17,928 nt of DNA from JAAYZQ01 sp041300865 (GCA_041300865.1 JBFYTF010000558.1:1-17928); one strand, 5' to 3'. Shown: positions 7,680 to 14,896, counted from the first letter of the stretch. The notes: a model not told the origin generated them from the letters alone. Program-made: numbers and translations.

Positions 7680-7720
7680 GGGAGGGCAGGTCACGGGACG
7701 ACCTGCCCTCCCTTGATTTT
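7680..7720 (+). terminator. intrinsic terminator after the histidine kinase
   Basis: A perfect 13-bp stem, GGGAGGGCAGGTC (7680-7692) with GACCTGCCCTCCC (7700-7712), has a seven-base loop and is followed by TTGATTTT. It lies 40 bases after the kinase stop. The 13-mer GGACGACCTGCCC, which overlaps the loop and right arm, occurs again at 7741-7753. Confidence 0.85.
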
Positions 7721-7808
7721 CTCTGCCGCGGAAGCGGCGAGGACGACCTGCCCCCCGGCCACCTCTCGCCATCAGGCAGGGGGGTTCTCAGGGATTGATT
7801 AATGGAAG

Positions 7809-7836
7809 TTTAACATCACTTTAATTGACTTAATTA
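7809..7836. promoter_or_regulatory. 11-bp direct repeats at the dsbB promoter (candidate operator)
   Basis: TTTAACATCAC (7809-7819) and TTTAATTGACT (7820-7830) are adjacent 11-bp units, followed by TTAATTA sharing the TTAA core. They form an AT-rich island in otherwise GC-rich DNA and overlap the -35 hexamer. The 11-bp period resembles OmpR/PhoB-type response-regulator sites, but the element may equally be an UP element for RNA polymerase. Confidence 0.35.
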
Positions 7837-7853
7837 GCGCAAGGGGGTATAAT
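7825..7853 (+). promoter_or_regulatory. promoter of the dsbB-dsbA operon
   Basis: TTGACT (7825-7830) and a perfect TATAAT (7848-7853) are separated by exactly 17 bases, with AT-rich sequence upstream. A start near 7860 would leave a leader of about 57 nt before the GTG start. The leader contains a small hairpin, GCCGG/CCGGC at 7881-7895. Confidence 0.8.
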
Positions 7854-7916
7854 GCACCCGGGTACTGCTCTTCGCTCTACGCCGGTGCTGCCGGCAGAGA
7901 CTCCGCAGTCCTCGGG

Positions 7917-8369
7917 GTGGAAGTGAGCAACAGGGGAATTTGGCAGGAGTACACGCCCTATCTGGCTTTTGGCACCGCTCTCGTCGCCACGTTGGGCAGC
8001 CTGTACTACTCCGAGATCCGGGGCTTTATCCCCTGTACCCTGTGCTGGTATCAGCGCATCCTAATGTACCCGCTCGTCCTCATCACCATGGTCGGTATCG
8101 TGACCCGGGACGAGCACCTACCTTACTATGTGCTGCCCCTGTCGGTGATCGGCCTGGGGTTTTCCTCCTACCACTATCTCATCCAGCTTGGCATCATTGA
8201 GCGTACGGCTGCCTGCGCCGTCGGCATTCCATGCAACGCGCGCTACGTGAACTATTTCGGCTTTGTGACGATCCCGCTCATGGCCGGGACGGCCTTTGCC
8301 ATCATCACCGCCAGCATGGCCCTGGCCCTGTGGGCCTCGCGCGGTGCAGGCCGGGCCGAAGCGGAATAG
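7917..8369 (+). CDS. dsbB: disulfide bond formation protein B (DsbB/BdbC type)
   Basis: A 150-residue, four-helix inner-membrane protein that reoxidises its DsbA partner and passes electrons to quinone. The first redox pair is C40-x-x-C43 in IPCTLCWYQRI, the family hallmark, directly after helix 1. The second pair is C100 and C106 in the loop between helices 3 and 4 (CAVGIPCNARY). At 150 residues it matches the short BdbC-like branch. The start is GTG 7917 or GTG 7923; both have only a weak GGGGTGG-type ribosome-binding sequence, and no upstream ATG fits. It is the first gene of a two-gene unit with the DsbA-like gene 59 nt downstream, under the strong promoter at 7825-7853. Confidence 0.92.
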   Translation: MEVSNRGIWQEYTPYLAFGTALVATLGSLYYSEIRGFIPCTLCWYQRILMYPLVLITMVGIVTRDEHLPYYVLPLSVIGLGFSSYHYLIQLGIIERTAACAVGIPCNARYVNYFGFVTIPLMAGTAFAIITASMALALWASRGAGRAEAE

Positions 8370-8428
8370 CGAACCGCGGGGCAGTTGTCGCGCGTAGGCG
8401 AAGACAGGACAGAAACGAAAGAGGGAAA

Positions 8429-9139
8429 ATGGCTTCGAAGAAAAGGAAAACGACAGCGCGACGTACCGGACGCGCCGCCCGAGGAAGGCAGAAACGATCT
8501 TTCCTGCAGCGTTACGGACTGCTCATCGGCGTTGTCGTCGTGGCCGTTGTGGCGGTAGCGGTGTTCGCCAGCCTGGACCGTGCCGGGGCCGGGCAGGACG
8601 GGGTGCCCGACGACGAGCCCCTGGACAAGAGCCTCGGTGCGGCCGACGCGCCCATCGTCGTGGCCGAATACGCCGACTTCCAGTGCCCCTACTGTAAGGA
8701 CTTTGCTGATGATTCGGGGCGCCTGCTCAAGGAAGAATACGTCGACACAGGGCAGGTACGCTTTGTCTACCGCCACTTTGCTTTCCTTGGCGACGAGTCA
8801 ACCTGGGCTGCGGAGGCGGCAGAGTGCGCGGACGAGCAGGGCCGTTTCTGGGATTATCACGACCGGATCTTTGCCGCCCAGGGCGCTGAGAACAGCGGCG
8901 CCTATTCCCAGGAGAATCTGAAGTCTTTCGCCGCGGAGCTGGGACTGGATACGGAACGGTTCAACGAATGTATTGACACGCGCGAATACCGATCCGAGGT
9001 GCGCCAGGAGTACGCCGAAGGACAGCGCTTGGGCGTGCAGGGCACGCCTACGCTCTTTGTCGATGGCCGGCTGGTGCGCAACGGCGGCGACTATGACGTG
9101 CTCAAGGCAGCGATTGAGGCGGCGCTAGCCGGGCAGTAG
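8429..9139 (+). CDS. membrane-anchored DsbA-like thiol:disulfide oxidoreductase
   Basis: A 236-residue protein with a very basic N-terminus (residues 3-24), one transmembrane anchor (about 29-47) and a thioredoxin-fold domain outside the membrane that introduces disulfides into secreted proteins. The active site is C86-P-Y-C89 in YADFQCPYCK, and the cis-proline loop is GTPTLF with Pro207. Cys133 and Cys181 flank the helical insert and could form a structural disulfide, as in some related enzymes. The longer open frame begins inside dsbB, but ATG 8429 has GAGGG just upstream and gives the expected anchor. The adjacent DsbB would be its oxidant. A DsbG/C-like isomerase role is less likely because there is no dimerisation domain. 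Confidence 0.92.
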   Translation: MASKKRKTTARRTGRAARGRQKRSFLQRYGLLIGVVVVAVVAVAVFASLDRAGAGQDGVPDDEPLDKSLGAADAPIVVAEYADFQCPYCKDFADDSGRLLKEEYVDTGQVRFVYRHFAFLGDESTWAAEAAECADEQGRFWDYHDRIFAAQGAENSGAYSQENLKSFAAELGLDTERFNECIDTREYRSEVRQEYAEGQRLGVQGTPTLFVDGRLVRNGGDYDVLKAAIEAALAGQ

Positions 9140-9145
9140 CCCGGC
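9128..9145. terminator. GC hairpin at the convergent gene junction
   Basis: GCCGGGC (9128-9134) and GCCCGGC (9139-9145) form a perfect 7-bp stem with loop AGTA. The DsbA-like stop codon TAG (9137-9139) lies at the loop, and the stem covers most of the 9-bp gap to the opposing gene. A bidirectional terminator is plausible by position, but neither side has a T-run. Confidence 0.35.
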
Positions 9146-9148
9146 GCC

Positions 9149-9715
9149 TCACTCGCCCCAGGCGCGAAAGAAAGAGACGACCCAGCTCAGGCCGAGCAGC
9201 GCCAGCAGGCTGAGGAGGAGCGCGAGCAGGAACGTGATCCGAGCCTGCGCGACCAGCCCCGCCGCGCCCAGGCCCAAGCCCAGGGCTGCCACGGCCAGCA
9301 GCCGGCGCGCGTGCTCCTTCTGCATCGCATGGCGGGCGGCTTCGGACCCGGCGTAGATGGGGTGCGAAAGCCTCTCCTCCAGGTGCTCCAGATCCCAGGC
9401 ACACAGCGCGGCGACGACTGCCAGCAGCATCCAGCCGGCTCCCAGCCCCAAGCGCAGGCCGACGACCGCCAGGCCCGTAAACCCCGCCAGAGCCAGCGGT
9501 GCGGCCCATGGCTGCTGCTGCCGGCGGGACAGGATCAGGGGCAGGACGGCCAGGAGAACTGCCCCGGTGCCCAGGGCCAACACGGCGAGAGCCGCCACAG
9601 ATGACGCCCGCACGGTCGTGGGGGCCGTGGCCGGGCTTAGGGCGCCGGACAGGAGGCCGCCGGCGATCACCGAAGTGGCTGCCAGGGCCCGGGCGGCGAG
9701 CGTGGCGCGCCGCAT
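9149..9715 (-). CDS. polytopic membrane protein at the end of the MoxR operon, family not recognised
   Basis: A 188-residue protein with about six hydrophobic segments (roughly 5-23, 37-60, 66-80, 85-105, 135-155 and 160-180). One charged cytoplasmic-type loop, LEHLEERLSHPIYAGSEAARHAMQKEHARR (written here as positions 109-138 of the protein), is rich in His, Glu and Arg and separates the first four helices from the last two. Its ATG overlaps the DUF58 stop by one base (TAATG on the minus strand), so translation is probably coupled and it belongs to the MoxR/DUF58 unit. I do not recognise the family. A role as membrane partner of the DUF58 protein is inferred from position only. Confidence 0.7.
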   Translation of the reverse strand: MRRATLAARALAATSVIAGGLLSGALSPATAPTTVRASSVAALAVLALGTGAVLLAVLPLILSRRQQQPWAAPLALAGFTGLAVVGLRLGLGAGWMLLAVVAALCAWDLEHLEERLSHPIYAGSEAARHAMQKEHARRLLAVAALGLGLGAAGLVAQARITFLLALLLSLLALLGLSWVVSFFRAWGE

Positions 9716-11007
9716 TATGGCCGCCCCTCGAGAGGCAAGTGCCGGTGCCAGGCCGGTACACGGCCCAGCGAAGTGTGGAGCGCCCTGTCCAGAGGCTCCT
9801 GGACCTGCCAGTCGACGACGGCTATGCCGGCCTGCAGCAGCCGACGCCGGAGGAGCGCCCGCTCCACCTCCACGAATCGCGCGGCCAGCGCAACGCCCGG
9901 CCGGGCGCCCAAGGCCCCAACTTCGAGCGCCACAGGGTCGGGCCGGAGGACCAGAAGCTGATAGCCGCGCGCCCGCAGCCGTATCAGGGACGGCAGGTCG
10001 TCGACGTGGAGCGGGCTGACGAGGACGATCTGCGAGCCGCTGGGGAAAAAGCGCGTGGGCAAGTAGTCCAGGCGGTCGAACACCTGACTGTCACCAGTCT
10101 GGGCACCGCTCAGCACTCGCAGAATGCGCTCCCGCTGCAGTTTGCCATAGCCGGGAAACGTCCAATCCAGTGAGCGGCCATACACCAGCAGCCCCACCCG
10201 ATTCCCGTCATCCAGGAAAGCGGCGGCCAGCGAGGCCGCGGCGCGCACTGCATGCTCAAAGAGCCAGGCGTCGCCCAGGCGAATGTCGCTGCGCTGCCGG
10301 GCGTCGAGGATCAGGCCCACATCGGCCAGGCGCTCCTGTTCGTACTCGTTGGTAAAGAGGGAGCGCGGATGGCGTGCACTGGCTCGCCAGTTGATCCAGT
10401 GCCGCGGGTCGCCCGCCTGGTACTCGCGCACCCCGAAAAAGTCCACGCCGGAGCCGCCCTGCCTGGCCGGAACGGGTCCGGCGTATCCTCGTGTCCGGCG
10501 CGGGCGGATGGGCACCCGCCGCAAGCGGTCAACCTGGGGCAGCACCAGGATGCGGCCCGCGGCCGGCACGATGGTTCGCCGCTGCACCAGGCCAAAGAAG
10601 CTGCCCGCCTCGACCACAACTGCATCGAAGGCGTGGCTGCCTCGGCTCAGGCGAACACTGTAGCGGAGGTGAAACGCTTCGCCGGGCTCCATGGAGGTGA
10701 GGGCCGAAGCTTGTCCCTCGGCGAGTTCGATGCCCGAGGGCAGCCGGTCGCGGACCAAGACCTCCTCCAGCGGCCCGCCTTCGTTTCTCAGTTCCAGATC
10801 GACCTGCACCAGGGCTCCGGCCGGCGCCCGCTCACTGCTGAACGAGCGGCCGGCGCTCAGCCGGACCTCTCGAGGGGCGTAATAGGCTGCGGCGGCCAGG
10901 TAGACCAGGAGGGGTAGCGCCAGTGCCAGGAGCCTTCCGTCCAGGAAGCCGAGCCCCAAGAGAAAGAGGGCATAGACGAGGCCGCCGAGGAGGACCAGCC
11001 GGCTCAC
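9715..11007 (-). CDS. DUF58 domain protein
   Basis: A 430-residue membrane-attached protein with two hydrophobic helices at the N-terminus (about 4-20 and 24-45), an immunoglobulin-like beta-rich middle (about 48-155) and the DUF58 signature REYQAGDPRHWINWRASAR at 194-212. A von Willebrand A-like fold follows; its first strand VGLILD ends in DARQRS rather than the metal-binding DxSxS. DUF58 proteins nearly always sit beside MoxR ATPases and are thought to be their substrates or effectors. The GTG start at 11007 overlaps the MoxR stop by four bases (GTGA), and the stop overlaps the next gene, so three genes are translationally coupled. Its precise role is unknown for the family. Confidence 0.9.
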   Translation of the reverse strand: MSRLVLLGGLVYALFLLGLGFLDGRLLALALPLLVYLAAAAYYAPREVRLSAGRSFSSERAPAGALVQVDLELRNEGGPLEEVLVRDRLPSGIELAEGQASALTSMEPGEAFHLRYSVRLSRGSHAFDAVVVEAGSFFGLVQRRTIVPAAGRILVLPQVDRLRRVPIRPRRTRGYAGPVPARQGGSGVDFFGVREYQAGDPRHWINWRASARHPRSLFTNEYEQERLADVGLILDARQRSDIRLGDAWLFEHAVRAAASLAAAFLDDGNRVGLLVYGRSLDWTFPGYGKLQRERILRVLSGAQTGDSQVFDRLDYLPTRFFPSGSQIVLVSPLHVDDLPSLIRLRARGYQLLVLRPDPVALEVGALGARPGVALAARFVEVERALLRRRLLQAGIAVVDWQVQEPLDRALHTSLGRVPAWHRHLPLEGRP

Positions 11008-11981
11008 AGGCTGCCCACCCCCTTCCCGGGGCGTACGGGCACGGGGACCGAATGGAGGATCTCGTCGAGGATCTCTTCAGCCGCGTGGCGCTTCATCCAC
11101 AGATCCGGCTCGAGGATGAGGCGGTGGACGAGAGCAGGCCGGACAAAGGCCTTGACATCGTCGGGCAGAACATAATCTCGCCCTTGCATGGCGGCCTGCA
11201 CCCGGCTCAACTTGAGGAGTGCCAGGGATCCCCGGGGGCTCGCGCCGACGGCGACCTGGCGGCGCTGGCGCGTAGCCTGCACCAGATTCACGATGTACGC
11301 CTCCAAGTCGGGGTCAACGTGCACATCCTCGACGGCACGGCGCATGGCCAGGAGCTCTTCTGCGCCTGTTACCCTGTCCAGTTCCAGGTTGTCCTGGCGG
11401 CGCTCGCGGCGGCGGCGCAGGATCTCTTGCTCGTCGCCCGGGCCGGGATAGCCTACGGCCAGCTTCACCAGGAAGCGGTCGAGCTGGGCCTCGGGCAGAG
11501 GAAAGGTGCCCTCGTACTCGATTGGGTTCTGGGTGGCGATAACCACAAATGGCTCGGGCAGCTTCATCGTCTCGCCCTCGAGCGTCACCTGGAACTCTTG
11601 CATGGCTTCCAGGAGGGCCGACTGGGTCTTGGGCGAGGCGCGGTTTATCTCGTCGGCCAGGATGACGTTGGCGAACAGCGGGCCGCGGCGCAGCTCGAAG
11701 CGGCCCGCGGCGCGATCGTAGACGTAGCCGCCGGTAATATCGCCCGGCAGCAGGTCGGGCGTGAACTGGATCCGCTTGAACTCCAGGCCCAGTACGGCCG
11801 CCAGGCTGTTGGCCACCAGCGTCTTGGCCAGGCCAGGATAGTCCTCGAGGAGGACGTGCCCCCCGGCGAGGACGGCGGCCACGATCTGTTCCAGGAGTCG
11901 GCGCTTGCCGACGACTGCCCGCTCTACCTCGGCAATGATCTGCTCGGCCAGAACGGATACGTCAGCCGGTGTCAGGCTCAT
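11004..11981 (-). CDS. MoxR-family AAA+ ATPase
   Basis: A 325-residue AAA+ ATPase of the MoxR/RavA class, which uses ATP to remodel or activate partner proteins, often ones with vWA or DUF58 domains. The P-loop is LEDYPGLAKT (about 45-54), with Ala where most P-loops have Gly before Lys; this variant occurs in MoxR relatives. Walker B is VILADEINRA (106-115) and is followed by SPKTQSALLEAMQE, and sensor 1 is ATQNPIEYEGTFPLPEAQLDRF (begins at residue 149), diagnostic for MoxR. I chose ATG 11981 over the 35-codon longer frame because GGAGGA lies eight bases upstream. The start lies 20 bases inside the upstream gene, which implies coupled translation. Confidence 0.95.
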   Translation of the reverse strand: MSLTPADVSVLAEQIIAEVERAVVGKRRLLEQIVAAVLAGGHVLLEDYPGLAKTLVANSLAAVLGLEFKRIQFTPDLLPGDITGGYVYDRAAGRFELRRGPLFANVILADEINRASPKTQSALLEAMQEFQVTLEGETMKLPEPFVVIATQNPIEYEGTFPLPEAQLDRFLVKLAVGYPGPGDEQEILRRRRERRQDNLELDRVTGAEELLAMRRAVEDVHVDPDLEAYIVNLVQATRQRRQVAVGASPRGSLALLKLSRVQAAMQGRDYVLPDDVKAFVRPALVHRLILEPDLWMKRHAAEEILDEILHSVPVPVRPGKGVGSL

Positions 11982-12618
11982 GTTCTTCCTCCGGTTGCAG
12001 GGAGATGTGGGGCACCGCACCCGGCGCCAGTTGTTCCTCCATGAACGCTGCGATGCGCTCCAGCGGTGGGACGGAGGGCCGGGCACCGGCCCTAAGGCGC
12101 AGGAAGCGCAGGCAGCCTCCCCGGCCCGCTGCCCGCCGGAAGCGCTTGCGTTCGGCCGCCTCGAGGAAGGCGGCGACGTCCGGCTCCACGGCCAGCTCCC
12201 CGGCTCGGTAGCGCCGTTTCAGCTCTGCAGCGCTGGCTCCCTGGTGGGTGGCCATGGCCTCCCAGAGCAGGCCCTCCACGTAGCGGTGCAGGGTCCAGCG
12301 CGAGTACTCGCCCATCGCCGCCCGGCGGATCCAGCGGCTCAGCTCCCAGACCTGTCCGGGCGATTCGGCCGGCGCTCCGTCCTCGTCGCCGGATGCCCGC
12401 GCCGGGCGACCGGCCAGGTTTGCCACGGCGGTGGCCAGGATGATGACCAGGAGGGCCAGCCACAGGCCAACCTGCGGCAGACCTTCGAGCAGCAGGCGCA
12501 CCGTCCAGACGATGCGCATGGCCTCGAGGGTGATCAAGCGGCCCAGGTCGCGAAAAACGACCACCAGCGGCGCGGCCAGCAGGAGGAGCAGAACCAAGAC
12601 GAGGAGGGCACGCTTCAC
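11962..12618 (-). CDS. membrane protein of the MoxR/DUF58 operon, family not recognised
   Basis: A 218-residue protein with two N-terminal hydrophobic helices (about 2-22 and 48-69) and a basic cytosolic C-terminal part of about 140 residues. That part contains WELSRWIRRAAMGEYSRWTL and a region AAELKRRYRAGELAVEPDVAAFLE, which could form a small helical fold. It starts at GTG 12618, overlapping the DUF4129 stop by four bases (GTGA), and ends 20 bases inside the MoxR gene. Both junctions imply coupling and constant stoichiometry with MoxR. I do not recognise a family. By position it may tether or regulate the ATPase; that is inference. Confidence 0.75.
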   Translation of the reverse strand: MKRALLVLVLLLLLAAPLVVVFRDLGRLITLEAMRIVWTVRLLLEGLPQVGLWLALLVIILATAVANLAGRPARASGDEDGAPAESPGQVWELSRWIRRAAMGEYSRWTLHRYVEGLLWEAMATHQGASAAELKRRYRAGELAVEPDVAAFLEAAERKRFRRAAGRGGCLRFLRLRAGARPSVPPLERIAAFMEEQLAPGAVPHISLQPEEEHEPDTG

Positions 12619-13502
12619 GCGGCACTCCGGCAGGCGGCGACAATGGCTGACAAGGAGGCCATGGCCTCGTCCTCCTCCCCGCGGCCCGGCCGGGCCGCGC
12701 CATAGCGGACGGCTTCGAACAGGCGGGTGAGCCTTGTCACGGGCTCCCGGGGCAGGCCCGTGTTGCGCAGAGCCGCCTCGAACTCCCGGGGAGTCATCGC
12801 TTGATCGCGGGTCAGGCCACGCTCCTGCTCAAGGACACGGCTCATTTCCAGGTAGCAGCGCATGATCGTGTCGCGCACGTCGGCACCTGCCTCCAGTTCC
12901 GCCAGCGCCACCCGGGCCTGCTCGGCGAGCTGGGGCAGTGGACCCCGCGGTTGCTGCGCTCGTACCCAAAAGAGCCAGATCGTGCCGAGGATGAGTGCGG
13001 CGGCGATAAGGGCCAGCAGCCCGGCTGCCAGCCAGGCCAGCCAGGCGGGAGCCTTGACCTCGAGCTCAACGGTCGGGACGGCGGGGCTGGACAGCGACTC
13101 CCCCTCGGGCACAATCTCGGGCGGCACTACCGTGGCGGGCGCCGGAAGCTCTGGCGGAGGCTCCGCGAGCATGGCCCGGTAGACGGCCAGCAGCCCCAGG
13201 AGCAGGACCAGAGCGTAGAGCCACCGCTTACGGCGATCGGCGCCGAGAAAGAGGTAGAGGATCCCCAGGAGAGCGAGGGAAGCGATGAGGAGCCCCAGGA
13301 CCAGGAGCAGCGTGTCTGGCAGAACGACCGGTGCCGGCCCAGGCCCTGGCCCTTCTTCGTCGGCGGTCGTCAGCCGGCCGGCAAACGGATGACCAGGTTG
13401 CAGCTCCAGCCCGCCCAACCCGGCTGCCAGAAGCAGCATGGCAATCACGGCCAGTGCGGAGAAGAGAAGGGCCAGGCGCCGGTTGCGATCTCCCATGGCC
13501 AT
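12615..13502 (-). CDS. DUF4129 domain membrane protein
   Basis: A 295-residue protein with an N-terminal helix (about 8-30), a Pro/Gly-rich outer loop, two helices (about 62-85 and 92-110), a second Pro-rich loop, one more helix (about 150-178) and a cytosolic C-terminal DUF4129 domain. The domain shows the usual CYLEMSRVLEQERGL and the following TPREFEAAL, with the final LTRLFEAVRYG. DUF4129 often forms the tail of transglutaminase-like proteins beside MoxR and DUF58; here it stands alone without the protease-like part. The start ATG 13502 (or 13496) has a weak ribosome-binding site 10 bases after the TPR gene stop, so it probably depends on readthrough from that gene. Confidence 0.85.
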   Translation of the reverse strand: MAMGDRNRRLALLFSALAVIAMLLLAAGLGGLELQPGHPFAGRLTTADEEGPGPGPAPVVLPDTLLLVLGLLIASLALLGILYLFLGADRRKRWLYALVLLLGLLAVYRAMLAEPPPELPAPATVVPPEIVPEGESLSSPAVPTVELEVKAPAWLAWLAAGLLALIAAALILGTIWLFWVRAQQPRGPLPQLAEQARVALAELEAGADVRDTIMRCYLEMSRVLEQERGLTRDQAMTPREFEAALRNTGLPREPVTRLTRLFEAVRYGAARPGRGEEDEAMASLSAIVAACRSAA

Positions 13503-13512
13503 CTTTCTCAGC

Positions 13513-14712
13513 CTACTGTCCCAGATTTCCCAGAAGCGCTTCGACCTCCGCCCTAAGCTCAGGATTCAGCCCCAGTTCCAGGGCCTTTTCCAGGTCAGCG
13601 GTCGCCTTTTCTTGCTCCCCGGCTTGAGCGTGCAGCCAGCCGCGCAAGTAGAACGCCGTCGCGTAGCGCGGATCGAGATCGAGGCCCATGCTCAAATCGG
13701 CCAGTGCCTGGTCATACTGGCCTGTCTCAACATACGTGATCCCCCGGTTAAAGTAGCCTTCCGCACCTTGGGGGTCCAAGACAATCGCCTGGGTATAATC
13801 GGCGATGGCCTGGTCCGTCTCGCCCTTGTCGGCGTAGGCGTTGCCCCGGTTTTGGTAGGCGTCGACAAACTGCGGGTCGAGGAAGATGGCCATGCCATAT
13901 TCTGCGATGGCTTGGCGAAGGTCGCCCTTCTGGTGGTATGCGAGCCCGCGGTTGAGGAAGGCTTGTGCATCCCCTGGGTCCAGGGCGATAGACCGGTTCC
14001 AGTCGTTGATTGCCCGATCGGGATCGCCTTTTTGGGCGTAGGCCAGACCGCGGTTGAAGTAGGCGTCTGGGTTCCGAGGGTCGAGCAGGATGGCTTGGCT
14101 ATAGTCGTCAATGGCCTGTTCCAGCCCACCTCTGCTGGCGTAGGCGTTCCCGCGGTTGTAGTAGGGTTGCGGCTGCAGCGGATCCAGGGCGATGGCCCGG
14201 CCATAATCAGCAATCGCTTGCTCGAGGTCGCCCTTGTGCCAGTAAGCGATCCCGCGCTGATTGTGGGCTGAAGCAAGCTTCGGGCTGAGGACGATGGCCC
14301 GGTCATAGTCGGCGATGGCCCGCTCCAGGTCGCCTTTCTCGTAGTATGCCATCCCGCGGTTCAGATAGGCGGCGCCGTCAGACGGATTGAGGGCGATGGC
14401 CTGGCTATACGCCTCGACCTTCCGGTCTTGCTCGGTCTGTTGCCCGTCACGTGCGATCCCAAACGGTGGGCCGGGCATGGGCGATGGGGCCGGTGGCAGG
14501 AACCCCGGTGTTGGCTCGAGCGGCGTCGCAGCCGGAGGCAAGCTGACGGCGGTTGGTGCGGGTGGCGATGCAGTTAGCGCCAGGCTAACGGCCGCAGGCG
14601 ACGGCCGGGCACCATTGGTGGCCGGCTCCTCGCTCTGCGTGCAGCCGTTCAAGCCGGCCAGCATCACGGCGGCCAGGGCCAGCGCCATCAGGCGCCAGGC
14701 TGCTCGTCTCAT
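13513..14712 (-). CDS. TPR-repeat lipoprotein
   Basis: A 399-residue predicted lipoprotein. The signal peptide (basic MRRAAWR, hydrophobic 8-20) ends in the lipobox LNGC with lipidated Cys24. A Pro/Ala/Thr-rich spacer (about 30-85) would lift the domain off the membrane. From about residue 97 there is a half repeat and eight full 34-residue tetratricopeptide repeats, each with NRG(x)AY...KGD..QAI.DY..AI.LDP, which form a protein-binding solenoid. The start ATG 14712 has AAGGAGGAGG upstream, and a clear promoter lies at 14758-14785, so this is the first gene of the MoxR operon. TPR proteins also occur in Bat/MoxR loci of other phyla. The partner is unknown. Confidence 0.92.
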   Translation of the reverse strand: MRRAAWRLMALALAAVMLAGLNGCTQSEEPATNGARPSPAAVSLALTASPPAPTAVSLPPAATPLEPTPGFLPPAPSPMPGPPFGIARDGQQTEQDRKVEAYSQAIALNPSDGAAYLNRGMAYYEKGDLERAIADYDRAIVLSPKLASAHNQRGIAYWHKGDLEQAIADYGRAIALDPLQPQPYYNRGNAYASRGGLEQAIDDYSQAILLDPRNPDAYFNRGLAYAQKGDPDRAINDWNRSIALDPGDAQAFLNRGLAYHQKGDLRQAIAEYGMAIFLDPQFVDAYQNRGNAYADKGETDQAIADYTQAIVLDPQGAEGYFNRGITYVETGQYDQALADLSMGLDLDPRYATAFYLRGWLHAQAGEQEKATADLEKALELGLNPELRAEVEALLGNLGQ

Positions 14713-14757
14713 GCTCCTCCTCCTTTTTTACGGACATGCGGAGCCTGCTGGGCCATG

Positions 14758-14785
14758 ATTATAGCAGAAACGCCCGCGCCGTCAA
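14758..14785 (-). promoter_or_regulatory. promoter of the TPR-DUF4129-MoxR-DUF58 operon
   Basis: On the minus strand TTGACG (14780-14785) and a perfect TATAAT (14758-14763) are 16 bases apart. The start would be near 14751, giving a leader of about 38 nt that ends in the strong AAGGAGGAGG ribosome-binding site. No terminator is seen inside the six-gene unit. Confidence 0.75.
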
Positions 14786-14818
14786 CAACCCGCCTGCGGC
14801 AGGCTGCAGCAGAAGCAT

Positions 14819-14896
14819 CGGCTTTGCCATAAGGCACGCTGCGTGCAGTGGCCCGCCGAGCGACGGGCCACTGGGCGCAGCCGGCACACCAAGCCG
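14819..14896. other. nested inverted-repeat element in the divergent intergenic region
   Basis: An outer pair CGGCTT (14819-14824) and AAGCCG (14891-14896) encloses a small TGCC-ATAA-GGCA hairpin and a long hairpin. The long hairpin has arms GCTGCG and CGCAGC, a 2x2 internal loop (TG/GG), and a perfect 10-bp stem CAGTGGCCCG (14846-14855) with CGGGCCACTG (14864-14873) around an eight-base loop. It lies upstream of both divergent promoters, so neither transcript would contain it. It may be a separate small RNA, a protein-binding palindrome or a mobile REP-like unit. The rest of the intergenic region holds a short CAGG tandem run (about 14930-14942) and the two promoters. Confidence 0.45.

Noticed and set aside
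10923..12044. A 373-residue open frame on the plus strand opposite MoxR.
   Set aside because: MoxR on the minus strand has P-loop, Walker B and sensor motifs. The antisense product is low-complexity and matches nothing.
13513..14450. Periodic 102-bp similarity that could suggest a repeat array or CRISPR.
   Set aside because: The period equals 34 codons and encodes tetratricopeptide repeats; there are no identical short repeats separated by unique spacers.
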